Below, piece by piece: positions 1-6,451 of a stretch of DNA of 9,355 nt; positions within the stretch are counted from its first letter, which is position 1; every line of letters starts with the position of its first letter. The position numbers were made by a program, and so were the translations under genes. Source of the stretch: Chloroflexota bacterium (GTDB lineage: Bacteria > Chloroflexota > Limnocylindria > QHBO01); the NCBI GenBank assembly GCA_013820865.1, contig JACDHU010000047.1, forward strand, positions 1 through 9,355. The letters are read 5' to 3'. The notes beneath the pieces were generated by a model. That model was not told the origin of the DNA. It saw nothing but the letters and a program-made list of their open reading frames with translations, and did no database searches.

Positions 1-1503
1 GATGCGGTCATGCCGATCGCGTTCAACAAGATCCCGGGCGTGGTCACGCTGGATCATGACTGCGACCAGGCTTCCGTGACCGCCGGGACGGCAGCGGACT
101 GCACCGTCACGACGACCAACCTGGCACCGGTTGCGGCAGACGTGAGCCTCGACGTCGATGCTGCGGCAAGCGCCGCCACACAACTGGATGTCACGAACGT
201 CGGCGCACCCGGCATCGAGTCGGGCAACGGCTTCGTGTGGAGTGGCACCCTGACGGCGGCCAGCGCACCGAGCGTCGACAGCGTCGACCTCGTCGCGTTC
301 GGCTCACCGGCCGGGTATCTGCCGCTGTCTGCCTTCGGCTTTGCCCCTGTTTCCGGGATGGGTGACGAGTCAATCGTCAATTACACCGTGCCGACGTTCA
401 AGTACGGCACGGAGGAGTACACGGATATCGGGCTCACCTCGAACGGCTATGCCGTTGTCGGCGGTGGCGACGGCGAGGACGTGTGGTTCGAGCCCCAGAC
501 ACTGCCGGATCCGGTACGCCCGAACAACGTGCTTGCCCCGTTCTGGACCGACCTTGACCTCAGCGCCGGAGGCGCGCTGCGCGTCGGCATCCTTGGCGAC
601 GGCGTCACCAGTTGGCTCATCGCCGATTGGGAGGACGTCCCGACGTGGGATGGTGCGCACGTCAACTCGTTCCAGATCTGGATCGAGCTCGGGGCCAACG
701 AAGGGATCTCGTACACGTACGGTGTCATTGGGGGCCCGGACTCGATCGGGCTCACGGTCGGCGCCGAGAACCGGAATGGCACAAGCGGTGCCGAGTACGA
801 CGCCGAGCCGGCCGCAGACGACGAGCTCGTCGTCTCGACCTCCGGGCCGAACCCGGGTGGCTCGACGGTGATCGAGTACGACGCGCTCGGCAAGGGTGCC
901 GGCACGTACGAGATTGTCGCCGCGATGGTCACTGACCTGAGCCCGTCATCCACGGTGGAGACCGTCTCCGTATCGGTGACCGGCGTGCCTGGCCTGCCAT
1001 TCGATGACATCGCGGGATCGAAGTTCCTTGATGACATCCTGTGGCTGCTGGACGAGGGCATCACCGTCGGCTGCGGCCCCAGGCTCTTCTGCCCGGATGG
1101 TCTCGTGACCCGGTCGCAGATGGCCACGTTCCTCGTGCGAGCACTCGACCTGCCCCCGACGTCGGTGGATTACTACTCCGACGATGATGGCAACAAGCAC
1201 GAGGCCCGCATCAACAGCCTGGCCGAAGCCGGTATCACCGTTGGTTGCGGTCCGGATCGGTTCTGCCCGAACGGCCTGGTGACACGAGCGCAGATGGCCA
1301 CGTTCCTGACGCGCGGCTTCGACCTGCCGGCAACGACCATCGACTTCTTCTCGGATGACGATGGCAACCGGCACGAGGCTCGGATCAACAGCGTAGCGGC
1401 CGCGAACATCACCCGAGGGTGCGGTCCCGACCGGTTCTGCCCGGACGGCATCGTGACGCGCGGACAGATGGCTGCCTTCCTCCATCGCGCCATGGGCGAC
1501 TGA
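1..1503 (+). CDS. Secreted surface protein, C-terminal part with three SLH-like repeats (probable S8 peptidase tail; 5' partial)
   Basis: The frame is open to the first base, so the ATG at base 10 is probably internal and the gene starts before the window; 500 residues are visible, ending at TGA 1501-1503. Residues about 10-110 look like a DUF11/CARDB-type beta-sandwich with two cysteines (CDQ...DC). Residues about 115-285 form a second beta-rich domain with conserved-looking stretches SNGYAVVGGG, PNNVLAPFWTDLDL and GAENRNGTSG, a type I associate with the C-termini of large actinobacterial and Chloroflexota S8 peptidases. Residues about 333-497 carry three S-layer-homology-like repeats that would attach the protein to the cell envelope. 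No catalytic residues are visible, so the peptidase identity rests on the beta domain and could be wrong; an adhesin or other surface protein is possible. A hairpin terminator follows 35 bases after the stop. Confidence 0.8.
   Translation, partial: DAVMPIAFNKIPGVVTLDHDCDQASVTAGTAADCTVTTTNLAPVAADVSLDVDAAASAATQLDVTNVGAPGIESGNGFVWSGTLTAASAPSVDSVDLVAFGSPAGYLPLSAFGFAPVSGMGDESIVNYTVPTFKYGTEEYTDIGLTSNGYAVVGGGDGEDVWFEPQTLPDPVRPNNVLAPFWTDLDLSAGGALRVGILGDGVTSWLIADWEDVPTWDGAHVNSFQIWIELGANEGISYTYGVIGGPDSIGLTVGAENRNGTSGAEYDAEPAADDELVVSTSGPNPGGSTVIEYDALGKGAGTYEIVAAMVTDLSPSSTVETVSVSVTGVPGLPFDDIAGSKFLDDILWLLDEGITVGCGPRLFCPDGLVTRSQMATFLVRALDLPPTSVDYYSDDDGNKHEARINSLAEAGITVGCGPDRFCPNGLVTRAQMATFLTRGFDLPATTIDFFSDDDGNRHEARINSVAAANITRGCGPDRFCPDGIVTRGQMAAFLHRAMGD
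997..1488 (+). repeat. Three SLH-like repeats, 58-residue (174-bp) period
   Basis: Three copies lie at about 997-1140, 1171-1314 and 1345-1488. Each ends in a GIT/NIT-x-GCGPxxFCPxGxVTRxQMAxFLxR core. Copies 2 and 3 begin with a FSDDDGNxHEARIN-type segment and copy 1 with FDDIAGSKFLDDI. The first cysteines of successive copies are exactly 58 codons apart. The TR-x-QMA-x-FL segment is the classical SLH signature, known to bind secondary cell-wall polymers. The paired cysteines six residues apart in every copy are not part of the classical Pfam SLH pattern and suggest a disulfide in each repeat. Codon-level divergence between copies shows the duplication is old. Confidence 0.85.
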
Positions 1504-1537
1504 GCCAGGGCGGCCAGATCCGTCCACCTTGATCCCG

Positions 1538-1571
1538 GGAAGGGGCTCGCCGACAGCGGCGGGCCCTTTCC
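1538..1571 (+). terminator. Rho-independent-type hairpin after the SLH protein
   Basis: A 14-pair stem (left arm 1538-1551, right arm 1558-1571, two G-T pairs) closes a six-base loop, GACAGC. It lies 35 bases after the stop codon. The right arm ends in CCCTTTCC with only three T, so it lacks a strong U tract, as is common in GC-rich bacteria. Its presence also argues against starting the ureohydrolase gene at the upstream ATG 1529, which would put the hairpin inside the coding region. Confidence 0.7.
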
Positions 1572-1614
1572 GCAACCCGGCGAGGTCAAGCGCGCGCCTC
1601 CACGCCGCTCAGGC

Positions 1615-1623
1615 TGGTACCCT
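1615..1623 (+). promoter_or_regulatory. Possible extended -10 promoter, near-leaderless start
   Basis: TGGTACCCT fits an extended -10 element (TGn plus TAnnnT). No convincing -35 is seen. Transcription would begin at about 1629-1631, leaving only six to eight bases before the ATG at 1637. There is no purine-rich ribosome binding site upstream of that ATG, which agrees with a near-leaderless mRNA. This is inferred from one short motif only. Confidence 0.35.
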
Positions 1624-1636
1624 CCCGCCCGTACGC

Positions 1637-2575
1637 ATGAACAAACCTGAGGTCAGCTTCCTTGGCGCTCCGGTCGAGACCGATCTGACGAAGCTCGATG
1701 CGCGAATCGCCATCCTCGGTGTGCCGCATGGCTGGCCGTATCCGCGAGCAGGATCGACCGCCGGATGCGCCGATGCACCTGCCGCGGTTCGGCGCCGGTC
1801 CCAGCGGCTCTCTCGTTTTCGCGGCAATTGGGACTTCGACCTTGATCGACCGATGGACCTGTCGCTGATGGTTGACGCCGGCGATGTCCCCGGCGATGCT
1901 ACCGATGGACCGGGCAATTCACGCCGCACGACGGATGCCGTGCGCGCCATCCTCGAGGGCGGCGCCGTACCGATCTGCATCGGCGGCGATGATTCGGTGC
2001 CGATCCCGATTCTACGTGCCTACGAGGGGGCTGGCCGCCCGATCACCATCCTCCAGATCGATGCGCATCTCGACTTCCGCGACGAGATGGATGGCGTGCG
2101 CGACGGCTACTCCTCGCCGATGCGCCGCGCGTCGGAGATGGCGCACGTCGAGCGCATCATCCAAGTCGGGCTGCGGGGCGTCGGCTCCGCACGCGCCTCC
2201 GACGTGGAGGACGCGCGCGCCGCGGGGAACCTGCTCGTCACGGCGCGCGAGCTTCGCGAGCTTGGCGTTCCGTGGCTGCTCGAGCAGGTAGCGCAGGACG
2301 CATCGGTCTTTGTTGCCTTCGACGGCGATGGGTTGGATCCATCGGTCTTTCCGGCCGTCTCCGCGCTGACGCCTGGCGGGTTGGCCTACGCCGAGGCCAG
2401 GGACCTGCTGGCCGGGATCGGTCCGCGCTTGGCGGGCGCTGCCTTCACCGAATTCGTGCCCGCCCTCGACGTGCACGACCTCTCCGCACTCGTGCTTTCA
2501 CGCATGATCAGCATCCTGTCGGAAAGCGCTCGGTCGCCTACCGGGCAAGTCAAGCGTGATTTGACCTGGGGGTGA
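1637..2575 (+). CDS. Ureohydrolase (arginase/agmatinase superfamily), GGDDS variant
   Basis: A 312-residue cytoplasmic enzyme, normal length for the superfamily, whose members hydrolyse guanidino compounds (arginine, agmatine and others) to urea plus an amine using a two-manganese centre. Visible metal motifs are IDAHLD (D142, H144, D146) and AFDGDGLDP (D229, D231). TEFVP (E272) matches the conserved late glutamate of the family. The first motif, normally GGDHS, reads GGDDS: D119 replaces the usual histidine ligand. I recall a subfamily with GGDDSVPIP and a GYSSPMRRASEM segment, so this is likely an established lineage rather than a mutation, but its substrate is not clear to me. I chose ATG 1637 because the protein begins to resemble the family just after it and the upstream extension from 1529 overlaps a terminator. 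The neighbours are exported proteins in separate transcription units and give no hint of substrate. Confidence 0.88.
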   Translation: MNKPEVSFLGAPVETDLTKLDARIAILGVPHGWPYPRAGSTAGCADAPAAVRRRSQRLSRFRGNWDFDLDRPMDLSLMVDAGDVPGDATDGPGNSRRTTDAVRAILEGGAVPICIGGDDSVPIPILRAYEGAGRPITILQIDAHLDFRDEMDGVRDGYSSPMRRASEMAHVERIIQVGLRGVGSARASDVEDARAAGNLLVTARELRELGVPWLLEQVAQDASVFVAFDGDGLDPSVFPAVSALTPGGLAYAEARDLLAGIGPRLAGAAFTEFVPALDVHDLSALVLSRMISILSESARSPTGQVKRDLTWG

Positions 2576-2590
2576 TTTGGGACCTAGGAT
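2561..2590 (+). promoter_or_regulatory. Sigma70-type promoter for the S8 protease
   Basis: TTGACC (2561-2566), an 18-base spacer and TAGGAT (2585-2590) match five of six -35 positions and four of six -10 positions. The -35 box lies inside the last codons of the ureohydrolase gene. Transcription would start near 2597, giving a leader of about 137 bases before the GTG at 2734. Confidence 0.65.
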
Positions 2591-2733
2591 CGTCGCCCTA
2601 CCTCCGACCACGCACTGCGCGCACCTGCGCGCCAGGGAGGAGAAGCCCATCGACTGAGCCGGATCGAACGTCCATCGACCGGCCGCCTCTGCGGTCGCTC
2701 CTTCCCCATGCCCGAGCGGAGGTTTCCTATTTC
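2591..2733 (+). other. Leader region of the protease mRNA with two small hairpins
   Basis: This untranslated stretch contains two potential stem-loops: GCGCGC arms at 2617-2622 and 2627-2632, and a seven-pair stem with arms 2680-2686 and 2691-2697 around a CTCT loop (one G-T pair). The octamer CCATCGAC occurs twice, at 2647-2654 and 2672-2679. No known riboswitch pattern is recognised and no upstream reading frame with a plausible start is seen. In GC-rich DNA such hairpins can be chance. Confidence 0.3.
2718..2723 (+). promoter_or_regulatory. Ribosome binding site deciding the GTG 2734 start
   Basis: GGAGGT is complementary to the 16S anti-Shine-Dalgarno. Eleven bases separate the GGAGG core from the in-frame GTG at 2734, the codon directly before a typical signal peptide. 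The same core and the same 11-base spacing recur before the nuclease gene. Confidence 0.7.
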
Positions 2734-5700
2734 GTGGTACGAAGACTGATCGTGCTGGTCAGCATGCTTGCCCTCGCGTTGCCGTCAGCGGTACTTGCGC
2801 AGGATCCCAGCGGCGCTGATCGTTTCCAATCCAGCCCATCCGAGGGCGCCATTGACCCGGCGATTCTGCCGATTGCCATGGATGACGACCGGACAGTGAA
2901 CGTCATGGTCCAGCTCGACGGGGACCCCGTCGCCGTCGTCCAGGCCGAGGCAGATCGAGAGCTGTCACGAGCAGAACGCAACGCCATAAAGCAGCAGCTG
3001 AAGTCGCAGCAGGATGCACTCAAGGGCCCGATCGCGCAGCGCGGCGGCCAGGTGATCAGCCAGCTGCAGTCCGCCTACAACGGCATTCGCGTCAACATCG
3101 CGCGCAAGGATGCCGCCTCGCTCGCGTCCCTTCCTGGCGTCATTGGCGTCCGCGGGCTCCAGGTGCACACCATCGGCAACGCCACCAGCGTGCCGTTCCT
3201 CGGTGTCCCCAGCGTCTGGGCGGACAACGGCTACACCGGCGAGACCATCTCCGTCGGCATCATCGATACCGGCCTGGACTACACCCATGCCAACTTCGGC
3301 GGCCCCGGCACGGTCGAGGCCTTCGAGGCGGCGGACGCGACGGACACGGATCCAGCCGACCCGACTCTCTTCGGCGAATTCGCGCCAAAGGTCAAGGGCG
3401 GCTATGACTTCTCGGGTGACGACTACAACGCCTCTGATCCTGACAATGACACCCCGCAGCCCGATCCGAATCCGCTCGACTGCAACGGCCACGGCTCGCA
3501 CGTCGGCGGCACCACCGGTGGCTTTGGCGTCAACGCCGATGGATCCACCTACGACGGTCTGTACAATGAGTCGACCCACGAGAATGAGTTCATCATCGGC
3601 CCGGGTGTTGCACCCGAGGTTGACCTCTACGGCCTTCGTGTCTTCGGGTGCGGCGGCTCCACCGACCTGACGGTCGACGCCATCGACTGGGCCGTCGACA
3701 ACCAGCTCGACGTCATCAATATGTCGCTCGGCTCGTCCTTCGGGCGGAACGACGACCCGTCGGCGGTCGCGTCCACCAACGCGGCGGCAGCCGGCGTCAT
3801 CGTCGTTGCCTCCGCCGGCAACAGCGGTCCGAACCCATATATCACCGGTGCTCCCGGTGCCGGAGACGGCGCTATCAGCGTCGCGGCCACGGACAGCACC
3901 GAGACATTCCCCGGTGTGACGCTCACGTTCGGCGACACATCGATCCCGGCGATCAACGCCAATGGCGCCGACCTGGTGGACGGCCCGCTTGACATCTACG
4001 TGCTCCGGAACGCATCCGGCGGCGTGAGCCTCGGCTGCGAACGGAGTGACTACCCCGATGAGGAGGTAACCGGCAAGCTTGTGGTCACGGTGCGCGGCGC
4101 CTGTGCTCGCGTGGCACGAGCCATCTACGGCGAGCAGGCCGGCGCCGCGGCGGTGGTGATGATCGACACGAGTCCGAGCTTCCCGCCGTTCGAGGGCCCG
4201 ATCACCTCACATCCGGAAACCGGCGAGCCCTTCGAGGTCACGATTCCGTTCCTCGGCGTGAGGGGCGTCCTCGGCCCGGCCGAAACGCAGGACGGCGACA
4301 TGCTCGTGGCGGCCGACGGTGGGAGCGTCACCATGACCGATGCGCCGATCATCAACCCCGGCTTCCGCGGCTTCGCGAGCTTCAGCTCGGGCGGCCCGCG
4401 GAACGGCGACGGCGGCCTCAAGCCGAACGTTGCCGCGCCCGGTGTGAGCATCCAGTCGACCGCGGTCGGCACCGGCAATCAAGGCGCACGGTTCTCGGGT
4501 ACCTCGATGGCCGCGCCACACGTGGCGGGCGTCGCCGCGCTGGTTCGTCAATCGCGTCCCGGATGGTCCGTCGAGGATGTCGGGGCCGCCATCCAGAACT
4601 ACGCCGATCCCAACGACGTGGTGGGCTATCGGCTGACCCGGGGTGGGACTGGCCTGGTCGACACCGCCGAATCGGTCAACGCTGAGATCGTCGCATTGGG
4701 TGATCCGGTCGATGCAATCGGTGGCGCCGGCAACGCGACGTCGTTCATGACCGCCACGCTGAGCTTCGGGTTCGATGAGCTCGACGCCAACTACAGCGGC
4801 ACGAAGACGCTCACCGTGCGCAACCACGGCGAGAGCGCTGCAACGCTCCAGCTCGGCTCGACCCCGTCGCCGCAGTCGGTCGCGGGTACGAGCGTCGGCT
4901 TCAGCGCCGCATCGGTGAACGTCCCCGCGGGTGGCTCGGCCACGGTCGATGTAACGCTCAACGTGCCGGCCAACGTCGGAACGTCGTCGCCCGTCTTTGG
5001 CAATCCGTTCCAGTTCAAGGAAGCGTCAGGCAACGTCACGCTGACTTCCGGTGACACGGTGCTGCGGGTCCCGTACCTGCTGGTGCCGCGCTCGCTGTCG
5101 GACATCGAGACGAAACTCGACAAGAAGCTCAACCCGGCAGCCAGGAACATTCAGGCGACCGTCACGAACGATGACGGCGTGCTGGCTTCGTCGGCCGACT
5201 TCTATACGTGGGGACTTTCGGATCCAGACGACATGGACGAATCAGCGCTCGGTGGGTCTGGGTACGACGTCCGTGCCGCCGGCGTCCAGTCGTTCGCGTT
5301 CGGAAGTACGGCGACCCCCGATGATCAGCTGTTGGTCTTCGCGATCAACAACTGGGACCGCTGGTCGACCGCGTCGGTCAACGAGTGGGACATCAACGTG
5401 GATACGAATGGCGACGGAGCACCTGACTTCGTCATCATCGCCGTCGATTCCGGTGCCATCCGGGCCGGCTCCTTCAACGGCCTGCTCGAGGTGTTCTACT
5501 TGCGGGTGGCCGATGGCGCGCTCTTCGCGTCCGGCTTCCTGGCCTCTGCGCCGACCGACAGCAGCACGCTGCTGCTGCCGATTCGGGCCAGCTCGCTCGG
5601 GCTGACCAGCGCCGCCGGCGACTTCTCCTACTCGCTCGTGAGCTTCTCGCTCGAGGGCGCGGGCTTCGATGTCGTCAACGGTTCAGCGGCGTACAACCCG

Positions 5701-5895
5701 TGGAACAAGGCGATCGAGGACGGCCAGTTCGTGGTCGTCGCGCCCGGTGGCTCCGAGACGACGGACATCGCGGTCAACGCTGGCAACTTCGCATCGCAGC
5801 GTCCGAAGGGCCTGATGGTCGTGGCGATCGACAACGCGGCCGGTGCGTCCGAGGCTCAGCTCATCAAGGCTGTGGGCCAACGAGGCGGCCGCTAG
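2734..5895 (+). CDS. Secreted subtilisin-like serine protease (S8 family, Vpr/C5a-peptidase-like)
   Basis: A 1053-residue exported endopeptidase. Residues 1-22 are a signal peptide (basic VRR, hydrophobic LIVLVSMLALALPSAVLA, cleavage near AQD). Residues about 55-146 resemble an I9 propeptide, which folds the enzyme and inhibits it until removed. The catalytic domain spans about 165-650 and carries Asp178 (GIIDTG), His253 (NGHGSHVGGT), oxyanion Asn363 (ASAGNSG) and Ser591 (SGTSMAAPHVAG). A protease-associated (PA) insert lies at about 405-540. Residues about 685-750 look like an Fn3-type beta-sandwich (TLTVRNHGES to TVDVTLNVP). Residues about 785-1053 are beta-rich and unassigned, with a DTNGDGAPD calcium-binding-like loop at 890-898. 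There is no C-terminal membrane anchor or SLH repeat, so it is probably released. I prefer GTG 2734 over the upstream in-frame ATG 2572 because of the ribosome site and signal peptide; the intervening 54 codons look like leader DNA. Transcribed alone from the promoter at 2561. Confidence 0.95.
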   Translation: MVRRLIVLVSMLALALPSAVLAQDPSGADRFQSSPSEGAIDPAILPIAMDDDRTVNVMVQLDGDPVAVVQAEADRELSRAERNAIKQQLKSQQDALKGPIAQRGGQVISQLQSAYNGIRVNIARKDAASLASLPGVIGVRGLQVHTIGNATSVPFLGVPSVWADNGYTGETISVGIIDTGLDYTHANFGGPGTVEAFEAADATDTDPADPTLFGEFAPKVKGGYDFSGDDYNASDPDNDTPQPDPNPLDCNGHGSHVGGTTGGFGVNADGSTYDGLYNESTHENEFIIGPGVAPEVDLYGLRVFGCGGSTDLTVDAIDWAVDNQLDVINMSLGSSFGRNDDPSAVASTNAAAAGVIVVASAGNSGPNPYITGAPGAGDGAISVAATDSTETFPGVTLTFGDTSIPAINANGADLVDGPLDIYVLRNASGGVSLGCERSDYPDEEVTGKLVVTVRGACARVARAIYGEQAGAAAVVMIDTSPSFPPFEGPITSHPETGEPFEVTIPFLGVRGVLGPAETQDGDMLVAADGGSVTMTDAPIINPGFRGFASFSSGGPRNGDGGLKPNVAAPGVSIQSTAVGTGNQGARFSGTSMAAPHVAGVAALVRQSRPGWSVEDVGAAIQNYADPNDVVGYRLTRGGTGLVDTAESVNAEIVALGDPVDAIGGAGNATSFMTATLSFGFDELDANYSGTKTLTVRNHGESAATLQLGSTPSPQSVAGTSVGFSAASVNVPAGGSATVDVTLNVPANVGTSSPVFGNPFQFKEASGNVTLTSGDTVLRVPYLLVPRSLSDIETKLDKKLNPAARNIQATVTNDDGVLASSADFYTWGLSDPDDMDESALGGSGYDVRAAGVQSFAFGSTATPDDQLLVFAINNWDRWSTASVNEWDINVDTNGDGAPDFVIIAVDSGAIRAGSFNGLLEVFYLRVADGALFASGFLASAPTDSSTLLLPIRASSLGLTSAAGDFSYSLVSFSLEGAGFDVVNGSAAYNPWNKAIEDGQFVVVAPGGSETTDIAVNAGNFASQRPKGLMVVAIDNAAGASEAQLIKAVGQRGGR

Positions 5896-5918
5896 GCTCC
5901 CCTGATCGTTCACCAATG

Positions 5919-5952
5919 AGATGCCCCCGCCGGTCCGCCGGCGGGGGCATCT
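5919..5952. terminator. Bidirectional hairpin between convergent genes
   Basis: A perfect 15-pair stem (arms 5919-5933 and 5938-5952) closes a four-base TCCG loop. It is centred between the protease stop (5895) and the end of the minus-strand lipoprotein gene (5966). On the plus strand it runs into CTTCATGC and on the minus strand into CTCATTGG, so U tracts are short on both sides, but the stem is very GC-rich and well placed to end both transcripts. Confidence 0.85.
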
Positions 5953-5965
5953 TCATGCGTCCGGC

Positions 5966-6451
5966 TCAGCGGTCGCTGGCCGCGGGGGGCTGCGGATCGT
6001 CGCAGAGCTGGAAGCCACCGCTCTGGCTGGCGTGGAAGTTGAGCTCTTCGCCGTCCACCTCGACGACAACACGGTAGCCCGGCACGAGCGCCTGGGTGTA
6101 GGACATCCCCGCCTCGGGGCATCCGAGGGAGCCGTCGCTCCACGTGACTTCCTCTGCGACGATCACCTCGACGGCGGAGGGATCGACGCCGGCCTGTGAG
6201 GCGGCTTCGGCCAGGATATCGGCAAGGAGATCCTCGGGGACTTCACCGGTCATGGCTTCCTCGTCATCGCTCGGCACGGTGTCCATCGGCGGCGCGCTGA
6301 TCGACGGTCTCTCTGAATCCAGCGTCAGCTCCGTGCTCTGTTGACCACCTCCCTGCTGCGCGGCGCAGGCGGAGAGTACGAGTGTCAGCGTGGCGAGCGT
6401 GACGCTCGCAAGTCGGATGGTGTTCATGGGTTCTTCAGACGACCTTTTCAC
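5966..6451 (-). CDS. Lipoprotein with a C-terminal DGSLGCP/YTQ/GYRV/LC domain of unknown function
   Basis: A 161-residue exported lipoprotein. The hydrophobic segment IRLASVTLATLTLVLSAC ends in a lipobox (LSAC, lipidated Cys29), followed by a Gln/Gly-rich linker and an acidic helical stretch (about 60-90). The C-terminal domain (about 95-151) has the ordered motifs TWSDGSLGCP, YTQALVPGYRVVVEVDG and FQLC, with Cys111 and Cys150 able to form a disulfide. I recall this pattern in many small secreted hypothetical proteins of several phyla; no function is known to me. GTG 6451 is chosen because it overlaps the stop of the upstream gene by four bases (GTGA), suggesting translational coupling. ATG 6427 would give 153 residues and a slightly more typical signal peptide, and remains possible. 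The gene converges on the protease; a link between them is unproven. Confidence 0.85.
   Translation of the reverse strand: MKRSSEEPMNTIRLASVTLATLTLVLSACAAQQGGGQQSTELTLDSERPSISAPPMDTVPSDDEEAMTGEVPEDLLADILAEAASQAGVDPSAVEVIVAEEVTWSDGSLGCPEAGMSYTQALVPGYRVVVEVDGEELNFHASQSGGFQLCDDPQPPAASDR

Noticed and set aside
447..1127. Minus-strand open frame (226 codons) opposite the beta-rich domain
   Set aside because: Low-complexity Ser/Pro composition, no start signal and no recognisable family; the opposite strand is a well-supported coding region.
946..1575. Minus-strand open frame (209 codons) opposite the SLH repeats
   Set aside because: Its apparent internal repetition (ICARVT/RAEP-like segments) simply mirrors the SLH repeats on the plus strand, and it crosses the terminator hairpin.
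1529..1636. N-terminal extension of the ureohydrolase from ATG 1529
   Set aside because: The 36 extra residues contain the upstream gene's terminator hairpin and do not resemble the superfamily; ATG 1637 gives normal length.
2647..2679. CCATCGAC direct repeat (25 bases apart) as a regulator binding site
   Set aside because: Two octamers in GC-rich leader DNA may be chance; no third copy or dyad symmetry and no regulator gene nearby.
2572..2733. Upstream start ATG 2572 for the S8 protease
   Set aside because: It would overlap the ureohydrolase stop, lie upstream of the predicted -10 box and transcription start, and place 54 Arg/Pro-rich residues before an ordinary signal peptide.
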